Origin: Xiamenia xianingshaonis
GTDB lineage: Bacteria > Actinomycetota > Coriobacteriia > Coriobacteriales > Eggerthellaceae
Assembly (NCBI RefSeq): GCF_017945865.1
Contig: NZ_CP072829.1
Coordinates: 1,922,001 to 1,986,000, forward strand
DNA length: 64,000 nt
Direction of reading: 5' to 3'
Shown piece by piece: positions 41,264 through 49,856 of this stretch (the first letter of the stretch is position 1; the number at the start of each line of letters is the position of its first letter). The position numbers were made by a program, and so were the translations under genes. The notes under the pieces were generated by a model. It was not told the DNA's origin and ran no database searches. It worked only from the letters and a program-made list of their open reading frames with translations.

Positions 41264-43021
41264 CTAGCCCTCGACCATGCCGCGCAACGAGGCGATGACC
41301 TTGGGGATGTCTGCGCCGTTGCGCTTCGAGAACGAGACCATTTCCTCCAGCGTGGTCAGGCTGACGTCCCGGCGCTCGCCGGTCGAACGCCGCTTGACCT
41401 CGACGTTTCCTTCCGCCAGACCGCGCTTGCCCACAACGACCTGGATCGGCCAGCCGATGAGGTCGGCGTCGGCGAACTTCACGCCCGGGCGCTCCTTGCG
41501 GTCGTCGATGACCACTTCCACGCCCAGCTCGGCGAGGTCCCGCGCCAGCTTCTCGGCCACCGGCTGCACGTCTTCGTCACCCACCGTCAGCGGAACGATG
41601 CACACGTGCGCCGGCGCAACGGACGCGGGCCAGGAAATGCCGTGCTCGTCGTTGTGCTGCTCGACGATGGCGGCCATGGTGCGCGAAATACCCACGCCGT
41701 AGCAGCCCATGATGTAGGGCTGCTCGCTGCCGTCTTCGGCCATGTAGGTGGCGTTCATCGCGCGGGAGTACTTGTCTCCCAGCTGGAACACCTGCGACAC
41801 TTCGATGCCGCGGGCGCTTTCGAGCGGCAGGCCGCATTCAGGGCAGCTGTCGCCGGGCTTCACCGTGGAAAGGTCGGCCCACTCGTCCACCGTGAAGTCG
41901 ACGCCGGGCTGGGCGCCTACCAGGTGGAAGCCGTCCTCGTTCGCGCCGACGACCCACTTGGGCACCGCCTGCAAGCTGCGGTCGGCGATGACATAGGCGC
42001 CTTCGGGCAGGCCCACCGGGCCCATGGAGCCCTTGTGCAGGCCGTACGCTTCCATGTCCTCGTCCGTGAGCAGGGAAAAGCCGCCGGCAACGCGGGCGGC
42101 CTTCAGCTCGTTGACCTCGTGGTCGCCGGGGACGAACAGCACGACGAGCTTGCCTTCGTCGTTTTTGCCCGACAGCGCCTTGACCGTCGACGTTTCGGGG
42201 ATTCCCAAGAATTCGGCCAGCTCGGCGATGGTGTGCACGCCGGGCGTGGCGATCTTTTCCATGGCCGGCACGTCGTAGACCGTCGGGAACGCGATGCATT
42301 CGCCGGCTTCGGTGTTGGCCGCATAACCGCAGCTGCAGTAGACCAGCTCGGCCTCGCCCGCATCGGCGAGCGCCATGAATTCGCAGGTCACCGAGCCGCC
42401 GATCTGCCCGCCGTCGGCCTGGACCGGGCGGTAGTCAAGGCCGGTGCGGTCGCAGATGCGCCCGTAGGCTTCCATCATGTCGTCGTAGGTCTGCTGCAGC
42501 GATTCCTGCGAGGTGTGGTAGCTGTACGCGTCCTTCATGATGAACTCGCGGCTGCGCAAAAGCCCGAAGCGCGGGCGGATCTCGTCGCGGAACTTGACCT
42601 GAATTTGGTACAGCGTGAGCGGCAGCTGCTTGTAGGAGCGCAGCTCGTTGCGCACCAGCGCCACGATGAGCTCTTCGTGGGTGGGGCCGAGGCACACGTC
42701 GTGGTCGTGACGGTCGCACAGGCGCATGAGCTCCGGGCCGTAGTCGTTCCAGCGGCCGCTTTCGTGCCAGAGCTCCGCCGGCTGCAGCACCGGCATGAGG
42801 ATTTCCTGGCTGCCGATGGCGTCCATTTCCTCGCGCACGATGTTCTCGATCTTCTTGATCACCTTGTAGCCGAGCGGCAAGAACGTGTAGATGCCCGACG
42901 CCGTCTTGCGGATGAAGCCGGCGCGCAGCAGCAGCTGGTGGCTCGCGATTTCCGCATCGGTGGGCGTTTCTTTCAGCGTGGGGGCGTACAGCTCGCTCAT
43001 GCGAAGGATGTCAGTGCTCAT
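41264..43021 (-). CDS. proS: Prolyl-tRNA synthetase
   Basis: The class II synthetase charges tRNA-Pro. The 585-residue bacterial-type enzyme has GFIRKTASGIYTFLPLGYKV, motif 2 with KFRDEIRPRFGLLRSREFIM, an inserted editing domain (residues about 230-390) and the C-terminal anticodon-binding domain (VHIVPLTV-like HVCIVPLTVGD). The ATG overlaps the ispG stop as ATGA, indicating coupling. All catalytic motifs are intact. Confidence 0.96.
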   Translation of the reverse strand: MSTDILRMSELYAPTLKETPTDAEIASHQLLLRAGFIRKTASGIYTFLPLGYKVIKKIENIVREEMDAIGSQEILMPVLQPAELWHESGRWNDYGPELMRLCDRHDHDVCLGPTHEELIVALVRNELRSYKQLPLTLYQIQVKFRDEIRPRFGLLRSREFIMKDAYSYHTSQESLQQTYDDMMEAYGRICDRTGLDYRPVQADGGQIGGSVTCEFMALADAGEAELVYCSCGYAANTEAGECIAFPTVYDVPAMEKIATPGVHTIAELAEFLGIPETSTVKALSGKNDEGKLVVLFVPGDHEVNELKAARVAGGFSLLTDEDMEAYGLHKGSMGPVGLPEGAYVIADRSLQAVPKWVVGANEDGFHLVGAQPGVDFTVDEWADLSTVKPGDSCPECGLPLESARGIEVSQVFQLGDKYSRAMNATYMAEDGSEQPYIMGCYGVGISRTMAAIVEQHNDEHGISWPASVAPAHVCIVPLTVGDEDVQPVAEKLARDLAELGVEVVIDDRKERPGVKFADADLIGWPIQVVVGKRGLAEGNVEVKRRSTGERRDVSLTTLEEMVSFSKRNGADIPKVIASLRGMVEG

Positions 43022-44226
43022 AAGGTTCCTATCTCTTCCATCAATGCGTCCACAATGGCCTCTTCAGACACCTTGCGAACGGTTTTTCCCTGAGAAAACA
43101 CAATGCCAGACCCGTTTCCGCAGGCCACGCCGATGTCGGCGTCGCGCGCCTCGCCCGGGCCGTTCACGACGCAGCCCATGACCGCCACTTTGAGCGGCTT
43201 GTTCAGCGTGCTGATGCGCTCCTCGACCTGGCGCGCAAGTTCGATGAGGTTAACTTGGCAGCGGCCACACGTGGGGCAGCTGATGAGCTCGGGGTTGCGG
43301 CGGCGCAGGTCAAGCGCGGAAAGCAGCGTCCAGCACGCGCGGATTTCTTGGACGGGGTCGTCGGTCAGCGAGATGCGCAGCGTGTCGCCGATGCCTTCCT
43401 CCAGCAGAATGCCCAGGCCAGCGGCCGATTTGATGACGCCCTGGAACGCGGTGCCGGCCTCGGTGACGCCAATGTGCAGCGGCACGTGCGGCAGCTGGGC
43501 CGCCAGCAGGCGGTACGTGCGCACCGTGGTCATGACGTCGTGAGCCTTCGCGCTGACCACCAGATCGGCAAAGCCCTGGCCTTCGCAGAAGCGCACGTAG
43601 TCGACGGCCGACTGCGCAAGCTTTTCGGGAAGCGTCAGGTCGTCGCGGGCGGCCAGGCCGGCGTCGAGCGAGCCGGCGTTCACCCCGATGCGGATGGGAA
43701 TGCCCGCCTGCCGCGCCGCTTCCAGCACGGGGACGGCAGCGTCCAGCCCGCCGATGTTGCCGGGGTTGATGCGCAGCTTGGCCGCGCCGCGCCGGGCGGC
43801 CTCGATGGCGATGAGCGGGTCGAAGTGGATGTCGGCGACGACCGGCAGCGGCGAAGCGGCGCACACGGCCTCGAACGCGTCCAGGCAGTCGCGCCGTGGA
43901 ATGGCCATGCGCACGATTTCGCAGCCGGCCTCAGCCAAACGGTCGATCTGCGCGAGGTTTTCGGCCACGTCGTCGGCCGGCGCGTTGAGCATCGACTGCA
44001 CAGCCACGGGAGCCCCGCCGCCGACGGTCACGCCGCCGACGCGCACGGGACGCGTGCGCTCGCTCGGGCGCCCCGGACGCGCAGAGGCTTCCCGAGGTTG
44101 CGCCGGGGCGGGCGCCTTGGCGCTTTTCACAGACGAGGCGGCGCCAGATGAGCACGCACGTTCGGGCGCTTCGGCGCCTTCCGCGCATCGTTCCTGGTCA
44201 GACGCTGTTTCGGTTTCCTCGGTCAC
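43018..44226 (-). CDS. ispG: 4-hydroxy-3-methylbut-2-enyl diphosphate synthase (flavodoxin/ferredoxin type)
   Basis: IspG performs the penultimate MEP-pathway step toward isoprenoids using a [4Fe-4S] cluster. The core starts RPVRVGGVTVGGGAPVAVQS; cluster cysteines are in SCPTCGRCQVNL and GCVVNGPGEA. I use GTG 44226 (402 residues) because a TACAAT -10 box lies at 44270-44275, which excludes starts further upstream, although the frame is open to 44424. The first about 60 residues form a Ser/Ala/Pro-rich linker not found in typical IspG, so the true start could be further in. It belongs with dxr, encoded 3.2 kb away. Confidence 0.92.
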   Translation of the reverse strand: MTEETETASDQERCAEGAEAPERACSSGAASSVKSAKAPAPAQPREASARPGRPSERTRPVRVGGVTVGGGAPVAVQSMLNAPADDVAENLAQIDRLAEAGCEIVRMAIPRRDCLDAFEAVCAASPLPVVADIHFDPLIAIEAARRGAAKLRINPGNIGGLDAAVPVLEAARQAGIPIRIGVNAGSLDAGLAARDDLTLPEKLAQSAVDYVRFCEGQGFADLVVSAKAHDVMTTVRTYRLLAAQLPHVPLHIGVTEAGTAFQGVIKSAAGLGILLEEGIGDTLRISLTDDPVQEIRACWTLLSALDLRRRNPELISCPTCGRCQVNLIELARQVEERISTLNKPLKVAVMGCVVNGPGEARDADIGVACGNGSGIVFSQGKTVRKVSEEAIVDALMEEIGTL

Positions 44227-44269
44227 ATCCCCTCGCTTTTCTCGGCCGGCATTGACACGTTGGTCGCCT

Positions 44270-44275
44270 ATTGTA
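44270..44275 (-). promoter_or_regulatory. Candidate -10 box for ispG-proS
   Basis: TACAAT on the minus strand, 44 nt before the GTG start of ispG. No clear -35. Confidence 0.35.
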
Positions 44276-44440
44276 CCGCCGACCTCGCCTTGCCGCCCGC
44301 GCCCCACACCGATTCCGCAAAGTGACGCGAGCAGAGGCGCAACCGTTTTTCGTTCTTGCGCACCGATTCCGCGGGCGATGGACATTCCGTGGTAAACTGC
44401 ATCAGAACTCCAATAAACGCACAAACGACCGGAGCCCCCT

Positions 44441-46057
44441 ATGACTTCTTCCGCCGCATCCTCCCTTGACCTGGGCTATCTCGGCTTGGGCACCGCCACC
44501 GTCCACCGCAACCTGGCTCCTGCGCCCCTGATAGAGCAGGCGCTCCGCCGCGAAGAAGGCATGCTTTCCGACACCGGCGCCCTGGTGGTTGCGACCGGAG
44601 CCCGCACGGGCCGCTCGCCCCACGACCGCTTCATTGTCGACTCCCCCGCCGTGCACGACTCGGTGGCCTGGGGGCCGGTCAATTGTCCGATGACGCAGGC
44701 CGTCTTCGACGCGCTGTGGGACAAGGCCCTGCGCTACCTGGACGGCCGCGAGCTGTTCGTGTTCGACGGGCTGGCCGGCGCCGACCGCGCCCACGCCAAG
44801 CGCATCCGCGTGGTCAACGAATCCCCCGCGCAAAACCTGTTCATCCACCAGCTGCTCGTGCGGCCGACCGCCGCCGAGCTGGAAACGTTCGGCCAGGGCG
44901 ACTACACGCTGCTCGCCGCGCCGTACCTTCTGCTCGACCCGGCCGTCGACGGCACGAACTCGGAAGCCGCCGTGGCCCTCGACTTCGCCTCACGGCGCAT
45001 CCTGGTGGCCGGCACGCAGTACTCCGGGGAGATCAAGAAGGCCATCTTCACCACGCTGAATTACGTTTTGCCTGATGAAGGGGTGCTCCCGATGCACTGC
45101 TCGGCCAACAGCGACCTGCACAGCGGATCGGTCGCGGTGTTTTTCGGCCTGTCCGGCACGGGAAAGACCACGCTTTCGGCCGACCCCGCGCGCGGCATCA
45201 TCGGCGACGACGAACACGGCTGGAGCGATGCGGGCGTGTTCAACTTCGAAGGCGGCTGCTACGCGAAATGTATCGATTTGACCGAAGCGTCCGAGCCGGA
45301 GATCTTCCGCGCCGTCCGCTTCGGGTCGGTGGTCGAAAACGTCGTGGTCGACCCGGCGACGCGCACGCCCGACTACGCCGACGGAAGCATCACCGACAAC
45401 ACGCGGGTGGCCTACCCCATCGACTTCATCCCCAACGCGGTGGAATCGGGCACGGGACGCACGCCCGACGTGGTGCTGTTCCTCACCGCCGACGCGTTCG
45501 GCGTGCTGCCCCCGCTTTCGCGGCTGAGCCCCGAAGCGGCCATGTACCACTTCGTGACCGGGTTCACGTCGAAGCTGGCCGGCACCGAGGTGGGCGTCAC
45601 CCGCCCCGAGCCGACGTTTTCGTCGCTGTTCGGCGAGCCGTTCATGCCGCGCCCGGCGCACGTGTACGCCGACATGCTGGGCCAGCGCCTGCGCGAATGC
45701 GGCACGACGGTCTACCTGGTGAACACGGGCTGGTCGGGTGGCGGCGCGGCCGAAGGGGCCGAGCGCATGAAGCTGGCCTACACCCGCGCCATGGTGTCGG
45801 CGGTCCTGAACGACCAGCTTGACGACGCGTCGTGGCGCCACGACGACGTGTTCAACGTGGACGTGCCGACGCGCCTGCCAGGCTGTCCGGCGGAAATCCT
45901 CGATCCGCTGGCGTGCTGGCAAGCGAACGGCCGCAGCGCCGAAGAATACGCAGAAGCCGCCGACCATCTGGCAAGCCTGTTTCAGCAGAACTTCGCCAAA
46001 AAGCACGCCGACCTGCCGACTGAAATCGCCGAGGCGGGCCCGCGCCCGCGTGATTAG
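44441..46057 (+). CDS. pckA: Phosphoenolpyruvate carboxykinase (ATP)
   Basis: PckA interconverts oxaloacetate + ATP and PEP + CO2 + ADP; in anaerobes it often runs toward oxaloacetate. The 538-residue protein has TGARTGRSPHDRFIV, the kinase loop GLSGTGKTTLSADP, DDEHGW and FEGGCYAKCIDLT. CGGAG lies before the ATG at 44441. It is the only plus-strand gene between 32.6 and 51 kb and splits the isoprenoid/envelope cluster. Its 3' end is 20 bp from the convergent rseP stop. Confidence 0.96.
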   Translation: MTSSAASSLDLGYLGLGTATVHRNLAPAPLIEQALRREEGMLSDTGALVVATGARTGRSPHDRFIVDSPAVHDSVAWGPVNCPMTQAVFDALWDKALRYLDGRELFVFDGLAGADRAHAKRIRVVNESPAQNLFIHQLLVRPTAAELETFGQGDYTLLAAPYLLLDPAVDGTNSEAAVALDFASRRILVAGTQYSGEIKKAIFTTLNYVLPDEGVLPMHCSANSDLHSGSVAVFFGLSGTGKTTLSADPARGIIGDDEHGWSDAGVFNFEGGCYAKCIDLTEASEPEIFRAVRFGSVVENVVVDPATRTPDYADGSITDNTRVAYPIDFIPNAVESGTGRTPDVVLFLTADAFGVLPPLSRLSPEAAMYHFVTGFTSKLAGTEVGVTRPEPTFSSLFGEPFMPRPAHVYADMLGQRLRECGTTVYLVNTGWSGGGAAEGAERMKLAYTRAMVSAVLNDQLDDASWRHDDVFNVDVPTRLPGCPAEILDPLACWQANGRSAEEYAEAADHLASLFQQNFAKKHADLPTEIAEAGPRPRD

Positions 46058-46077
46058 CAGCCAGAAGGCGGGCGGCG

Positions 46078-47190
46078 CTAGCCCCAGTTCCCAAACACGA
46101 AGCGCTGGATGTCTTGGTTTGCCATGACCAGGAAAAACCCGAGGAACAGCACCATGCCGGCGACGCTCATGTAGTTCATCGCGCGGGTCGACACCGTGCG
46201 GCGCGACAGCTTCTGGAACACCTCGACCACGAACCGGCCTCCGTCAAGCGGCGGAATGGGCAGCAGGTTCATGATGCCGAGCGACACCGAGATCATCGCA
46301 ACGAATTCCAAGACGGTGGTCAGCCCTGCATCGAACGCGTCCTTCGACATGGCCGCAATGCCGATGATCGACGTGGAATTCGACACCGTTTCGGCCGCCG
46401 TCGCCGGGTTGAACAGGCCCGCGACCATTTGCACAACCAGGCCGATGTACTGGAACCCGAACCGGATGGACTCTATCGGCCCCAGCACCACGTGCTGCAT
46501 CATGCCGGTCGTGGGATTTTGCACGTCCACGCCGATGAGCGAAAACAGCACGATAAAGATGACGATGGCGCATAGCAAATTCACGAAGATGCCCGCCAGC
46601 AAAATGATCGTGCGCTTCCAAAACGGCAGGCTGCGATACTGCTGCCGGTACTCGCTTTCATAGAAGGCATCGATGTCCTCCACGGGGCGCGGGCTTCCCT
46701 CCGCAAAGGCCGCCGGCTCGGGACCGCCTGCCGCCAACGCGCGTTTGACCTCGCTTTTCGACGGCTTGACCTCGGGCGTGCGATACGTGTTGTACGGGTC
46801 TTTCTTCGTCGGCCCGGTGATGGACCCCCACTCGACCAGCTCTTCCAGCGCGTCGTAGGCCTCGTCGTCGGTGATGCCGCAGTCGCGCGCAACGTCTTCC
46901 ATGTTCGCCGTGCCGCGTGCATAGAGGGACGCCAGCACCGGCTTTAGATGAGGGCTCATCTCGCCGGCCTCCATGCCGCACACTCTCGCGTAGCCGCCAA
47001 GCAAGATGGGGGTCACGCCGAACTTGGTGCCCCATTTTGTGAACCCGATGCTCGGCCCGGGCATGCCGATCATGAATTCGGTCACGCGCACGCCGAACAG
47101 GCGCGACGCCAGGTAATGGCCGCCTTCGTGGATGAACACCAGAAAGCCCAAGACGAGCGTGGCGTACACGATCATCTGCAAAACGTCCAT
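46078..47190 (-). CDS. rseP: Site-2 protease (RseP-like) with an atypical insert
   Basis: An intramembrane zinc metalloprotease of 370 residues, with the active site H21-E-G-G-H25 in the first helix and LDGGR (NPDG-like) near residue 316. About four membrane helices are visible. Between residues about 80 and 180, where a PDZ domain is expected, there is instead a helical, winged-helix-like segment (MSPHLKPVLASLYARGTANM, then EDVARDCGITDDEAYDALEE) and a charged linker. The start is ATG 47190 with AAGGAG 6 nt upstream. It is in the usual place after dxr in the uppS-cdsA-dxr cluster. Confidence 0.9.
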   Translation of the reverse strand: MDVLQMIVYATLVLGFLVFIHEGGHYLASRLFGVRVTEFMIGMPGPSIGFTKWGTKFGVTPILLGGYARVCGMEAGEMSPHLKPVLASLYARGTANMEDVARDCGITDDEAYDALEELVEWGSITGPTKKDPYNTYRTPEVKPSKSEVKRALAAGGPEPAAFAEGSPRPVEDIDAFYESEYRQQYRSLPFWKRTIILLAGIFVNLLCAIVIFIVLFSLIGVDVQNPTTGMMQHVVLGPIESIRFGFQYIGLVVQMVAGLFNPATAAETVSNSTSIIGIAAMSKDAFDAGLTTVLEFVAMISVSLGIMNLLPIPPLDGGRFVVEVFQKLSRRTVSTRAMNYMSVAGMVLFLGFFLVMANQDIQRFVFGNWG

Positions 47191-47288
47191 GGACAACTCC
47201 TTCACAAGCTCGCAAAGGGAAACGAAAAACGGCGGGCGAGCCTTGAAAACACCCCGCTCACCTGCTGGAAAACGATTCGAACGCCCAC

Positions 47289-47329
47289 ATTATACGGAGC
47301 CGGCCGCACCAGGGCCGGCTCCGTGTCAA
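47289..47329 (-). promoter_or_regulatory. TTGACA and TATAAT separated by a perfect hairpin
   Basis: On the minus strand, consensus TTGACA (47324-47329) and TATAAT (47289-47294) are 29 bp apart, and the whole spacer is an inverted repeat: CGGAGCCGGCC and GGCCGGCTCCG (47295-47323) with a 7-bp loop. It lies between dxr and rseP. The hairpin alone could end dxr transcripts; the TATAAT could start rseP transcripts. Confidence 0.45.
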
Positions 47330-47415
47330 AAAGCATACAAAAGCGCTCCAGCGTCCATGAAGGCTTCAAAGGACTACTCCAGAAGGGGTAGAGGGCCATC
47401 CGCCGCCGTTTGGTT

Positions 47416-48660
47416 TCAGCGGATCTGCCGCGCGGCCTCTTCGCGGGCCCAGGCGTCTGCCGCCTCCAGCTGCTCGACGCTTTCCGCCGGCTGCACGCCG
47501 CCGGCCCCGCCTGCCACGTGGGCGTCCATGACGGCCTCCACGCATTCGGCGATGCCCAGGTAGGTGCCCTCGCCGGCCAAAAACGCCGCAACCGCCACCT
47601 CGTTCGCCGCGTTCATGACCGCCGGCAGCGTGCCGCCCGTCTCGCCCGCGCACCGAGCGAGCGCAAGGCAGCGAAACGTGTCGGTATCGGGCGCCGCAAA
47701 ATCGAGCGAGCCAATCTTCGTGAAGTCGAGCGGCTCCACCGGCGCGTCCCACCGCTCGGGGTAGGACAGCGCGTACTGGATGGGGATGCGCATGTCGGTC
47801 GTGCCCAGGTGCGCCTTCACGCTGCCGTCGACGAACTCGACCATGGAATGGATGGCGCTCTGCGGCTGCACCACCACCGAAATGCGGTCGTAGGGCATGG
47901 CGAACAGATGGTGCGCCTCGATGACCTCAAGCCCCTTGTTCATGAGCGTGGACGAGTCGATGGTGATCTTTGGCCCCATTGACCAGGTGGGATGCGCCAG
48001 CGCCTCGGACGCCGTGACGCCGGACAGCTGCTCGCGCGAACGTCCGCGGAACGGGCCGCCCGAAGCGGTGACCCATAAACGGGACACTTCACGGGCCTCC
48101 TCGCCGATAAGGCACTGATAGATCGCCCCGTGCTCCGAATCGATGGGCATGAGGGCGCCGGCCGGACCGGCCTTCGGCGCCTTGCCCGCGCCGCGCCGCG
48201 CCTCGTCGACGCGTCGGGACAGCGGCATGATCAGATCGCCGCCCACTACGAGCGATTCCTTGTTCGCCAGCGCCAGAACGCGGCCGCCTTCCAGCGCCTC
48301 GACGCTGGCCCGCAGGCCTGCAGCGCCCACGAGGGCGTTGACCACCACGTCAGCGCCGGGCGTCCGCGCGAGGCCGACCACGGCGTCCGACCCGAAACCC
48401 AGAAAGCCGTCGCCGCCCGAGCAGGCTTGAGCTTGCAAGAGGTCGCCGACCGGGGCGCTTGCCAGCGATTCGTCGGCCAGCGCCAGGCAGTGCACGTCGA
48501 ACTCGGCCGCCTGGGCAAGCAGCAGCTTCGCATTGGAATGGGCCGCCAAGCCGACGACCTGCAGCTTTTCGGGATGCTGGCGCACCACGTCAAGCGTCTG
48601 ACGCCCGATCGACCCCGTCGATCCCAGCACCACGATCTTCCTGCGAGCATTCCCGGTCAT
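47416..48660 (-). CDS. dxr: 1-deoxy-D-xylulose-5-phosphate reductoisomerase
   Basis: Dxr makes MEP from DXP using NADPH, the first committed step of the MEP pathway. The 414-residue product starts with the NADPH loop VVLGSTGSIGRQTLDVV and contains the substrate/metal region LMPIDSEHGAIYQCL, SGGPFR and the SLEAADAW-like helical C-terminus. ATG 48660 has AAGGAGG 7 nt upstream. It has its own promoter candidate at 48708-48735, so it can be expressed apart from uppS-cdsA. Confidence 0.95.
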   Translation of the reverse strand: MTGNARRKIVVLGSTGSIGRQTLDVVRQHPEKLQVVGLAAHSNAKLLLAQAAEFDVHCLALADESLASAPVGDLLQAQACSGGDGFLGFGSDAVVGLARTPGADVVVNALVGAAGLRASVEALEGGRVLALANKESLVVGGDLIMPLSRRVDEARRGAGKAPKAGPAGALMPIDSEHGAIYQCLIGEEAREVSRLWVTASGGPFRGRSREQLSGVTASEALAHPTWSMGPKITIDSSTLMNKGLEVIEAHHLFAMPYDRISVVVQPQSAIHSMVEFVDGSVKAHLGTTDMRIPIQYALSYPERWDAPVEPLDFTKIGSLDFAAPDTDTFRCLALARCAGETGGTLPAVMNAANEVAVAAFLAGEGTYLGIAECVEAVMDAHVAGGAGGVQPAESVEQLEAADAWAREEAARQIR

Positions 48661-48707
48661 TGCCAAGCCTCCTTTTTGCCTGCCGTTTCGCCTGTTCGGA
48701 CGGTTGC

Positions 48708-48735
48708 ATCATACCTCGTGCCGCCGCCTGCACAA
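48708..48735 (-). promoter_or_regulatory. dxr promoter
   Basis: TTGTGC (48730-48735) and TATGAT (48708-48713) are 16 bp apart on the minus strand and point at dxr. Confidence 0.45.
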
Positions 48736-48738
48736 AAG

Positions 48739-48755
48739 CTGATTAAATTAGTCAG
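48739..48755. promoter_or_regulatory. AT-rich palindrome next to the dxr promoter
   Basis: CTGATTAAATTAGTCAG is a 17-bp near-perfect palindrome immediately upstream of the dxr -35 box. It is an AT-rich island in GC-rich DNA, as expected of an activator or repressor site. Confidence 0.4.
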
Positions 48756-48831
48756 CGTTTCCCGGAGAAGCGCCGACCAAGGCCGTCTTGCCCCGAATCC
48801 GCAGGGCGGACGGGCGGGCGCCGCCCGCGGC

Positions 48832-49818
48832 CTACAGCCCCGCCAGCGGAATGCAGCCGAAGCCCGCCAGCAGCACCACCGACGTGATGGACACGGTGAA
48901 CAGCGAGTCGCACCGGTCGAGCAGCCCGCCGTGCCCCGGCATGATGGTGCCGGAGTCCTTGAACCCCGAATTGCGCTTGATGCGGCTTTCGGCCAAATCT
49001 CCCACAACGCCCATCGTGCCGCTCACCAGGCCGAACGCCACGGCTTCCAGCAGGCTCATCGACACGCCGGGCACAAGCGTCATCAGGCACCAGAACAGCG
49101 CCGACCCCGCCAGGCCCGCAACGAACCCTTCCCAGCTTTTCTTCGGGCTGACCCGCGGGGCCAGCTTGTGCTTGCCGAACTTGCGCCCGACCAGGTACGC
49201 GAACGCGTCGCTGCCCCACACGCTCAAAAACAGCAGCAGCACGAGCACCGCGCCCCACGGCTTGGGCAGCGACATGCGCACGACGAGCAGGCCGCACAGC
49301 AAAAGCCCGCAGTACGCGGCGCCGAAAAAGCTGACCGCCACGTCTTCCACGCGGGCGGGCTGGTACAGCACGTACCACACGATGAGCACGACCATGAGCA
49401 GAATGGCGACGTACAAGCCGCCCGCCATGCCCCAGAAAAACACGCCGATGGGAAAGCACGCCGCACCGATGGCGCCCACCAGCTCGTTGGGCAGCTTCGC
49501 GTCGCTGCGCAGCATGTAGAAGAACTCGCCCGAACAGATGGCGGCCGTCACCACCAAAAGCGCAAGCATCGTCCAGTTGCTCGCCAGCACGCACAGGATG
49601 GAAACCATGACGTACACAAAGCCGGTACGGAAGCGAACTTGCAGGTCGGACGGGTTTTTCAGCTTCTCGGGCGTCTTGTCGTGGGCGATCTCTTTGATGC
49701 GCTGCGCCCGCGGCCCCGATTCCGGCACGGCATCGGGCGATCCGGCTTTGATGGCGCGTTCGCGTTCCCAGCGCGTCAATTCCTCTTCGCGCGCCTTGTC
49801 GGTGTGCTCGGCATCCAT
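48832..49818 (-). CDS. cdsA: Phosphatidate cytidylyltransferase (CDP-diacylglycerol synthase)
   Basis: An integral membrane enzyme of 328 residues that makes CDP-diacylglycerol for phospholipids. It has a charged N-terminal tail of about 65 residues, seven to eight helices, and the family signature near the end (GDLAESRIKRNSGFKDSG, then IMPGHGGLLDRCDS). AGGAGGGGG lies before the ATG. It sits 38 bp after uppS. Confidence 0.95.
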   Translation of the reverse strand: MDAEHTDKAREEELTRWERERAIKAGSPDAVPESGPRAQRIKEIAHDKTPEKLKNPSDLQVRFRTGFVYVMVSILCVLASNWTMLALLVVTAAICSGEFFYMLRSDAKLPNELVGAIGAACFPIGVFFWGMAGGLYVAILLMVVLIVWYVLYQPARVEDVAVSFFGAAYCGLLLCGLLVVRMSLPKPWGAVLVLLLFLSVWGSDAFAYLVGRKFGKHKLAPRVSPKKSWEGFVAGLAGSALFWCLMTLVPGVSMSLLEAVAFGLVSGTMGVVGDLAESRIKRNSGFKDSGTIMPGHGGLLDRCDSLFTVSITSVVLLAGFGCIPLAGL

Positions 49819-49856
49819 GATCGACCCCCTCCTGCCTTCGGTTCCCTCGCCGGCGA

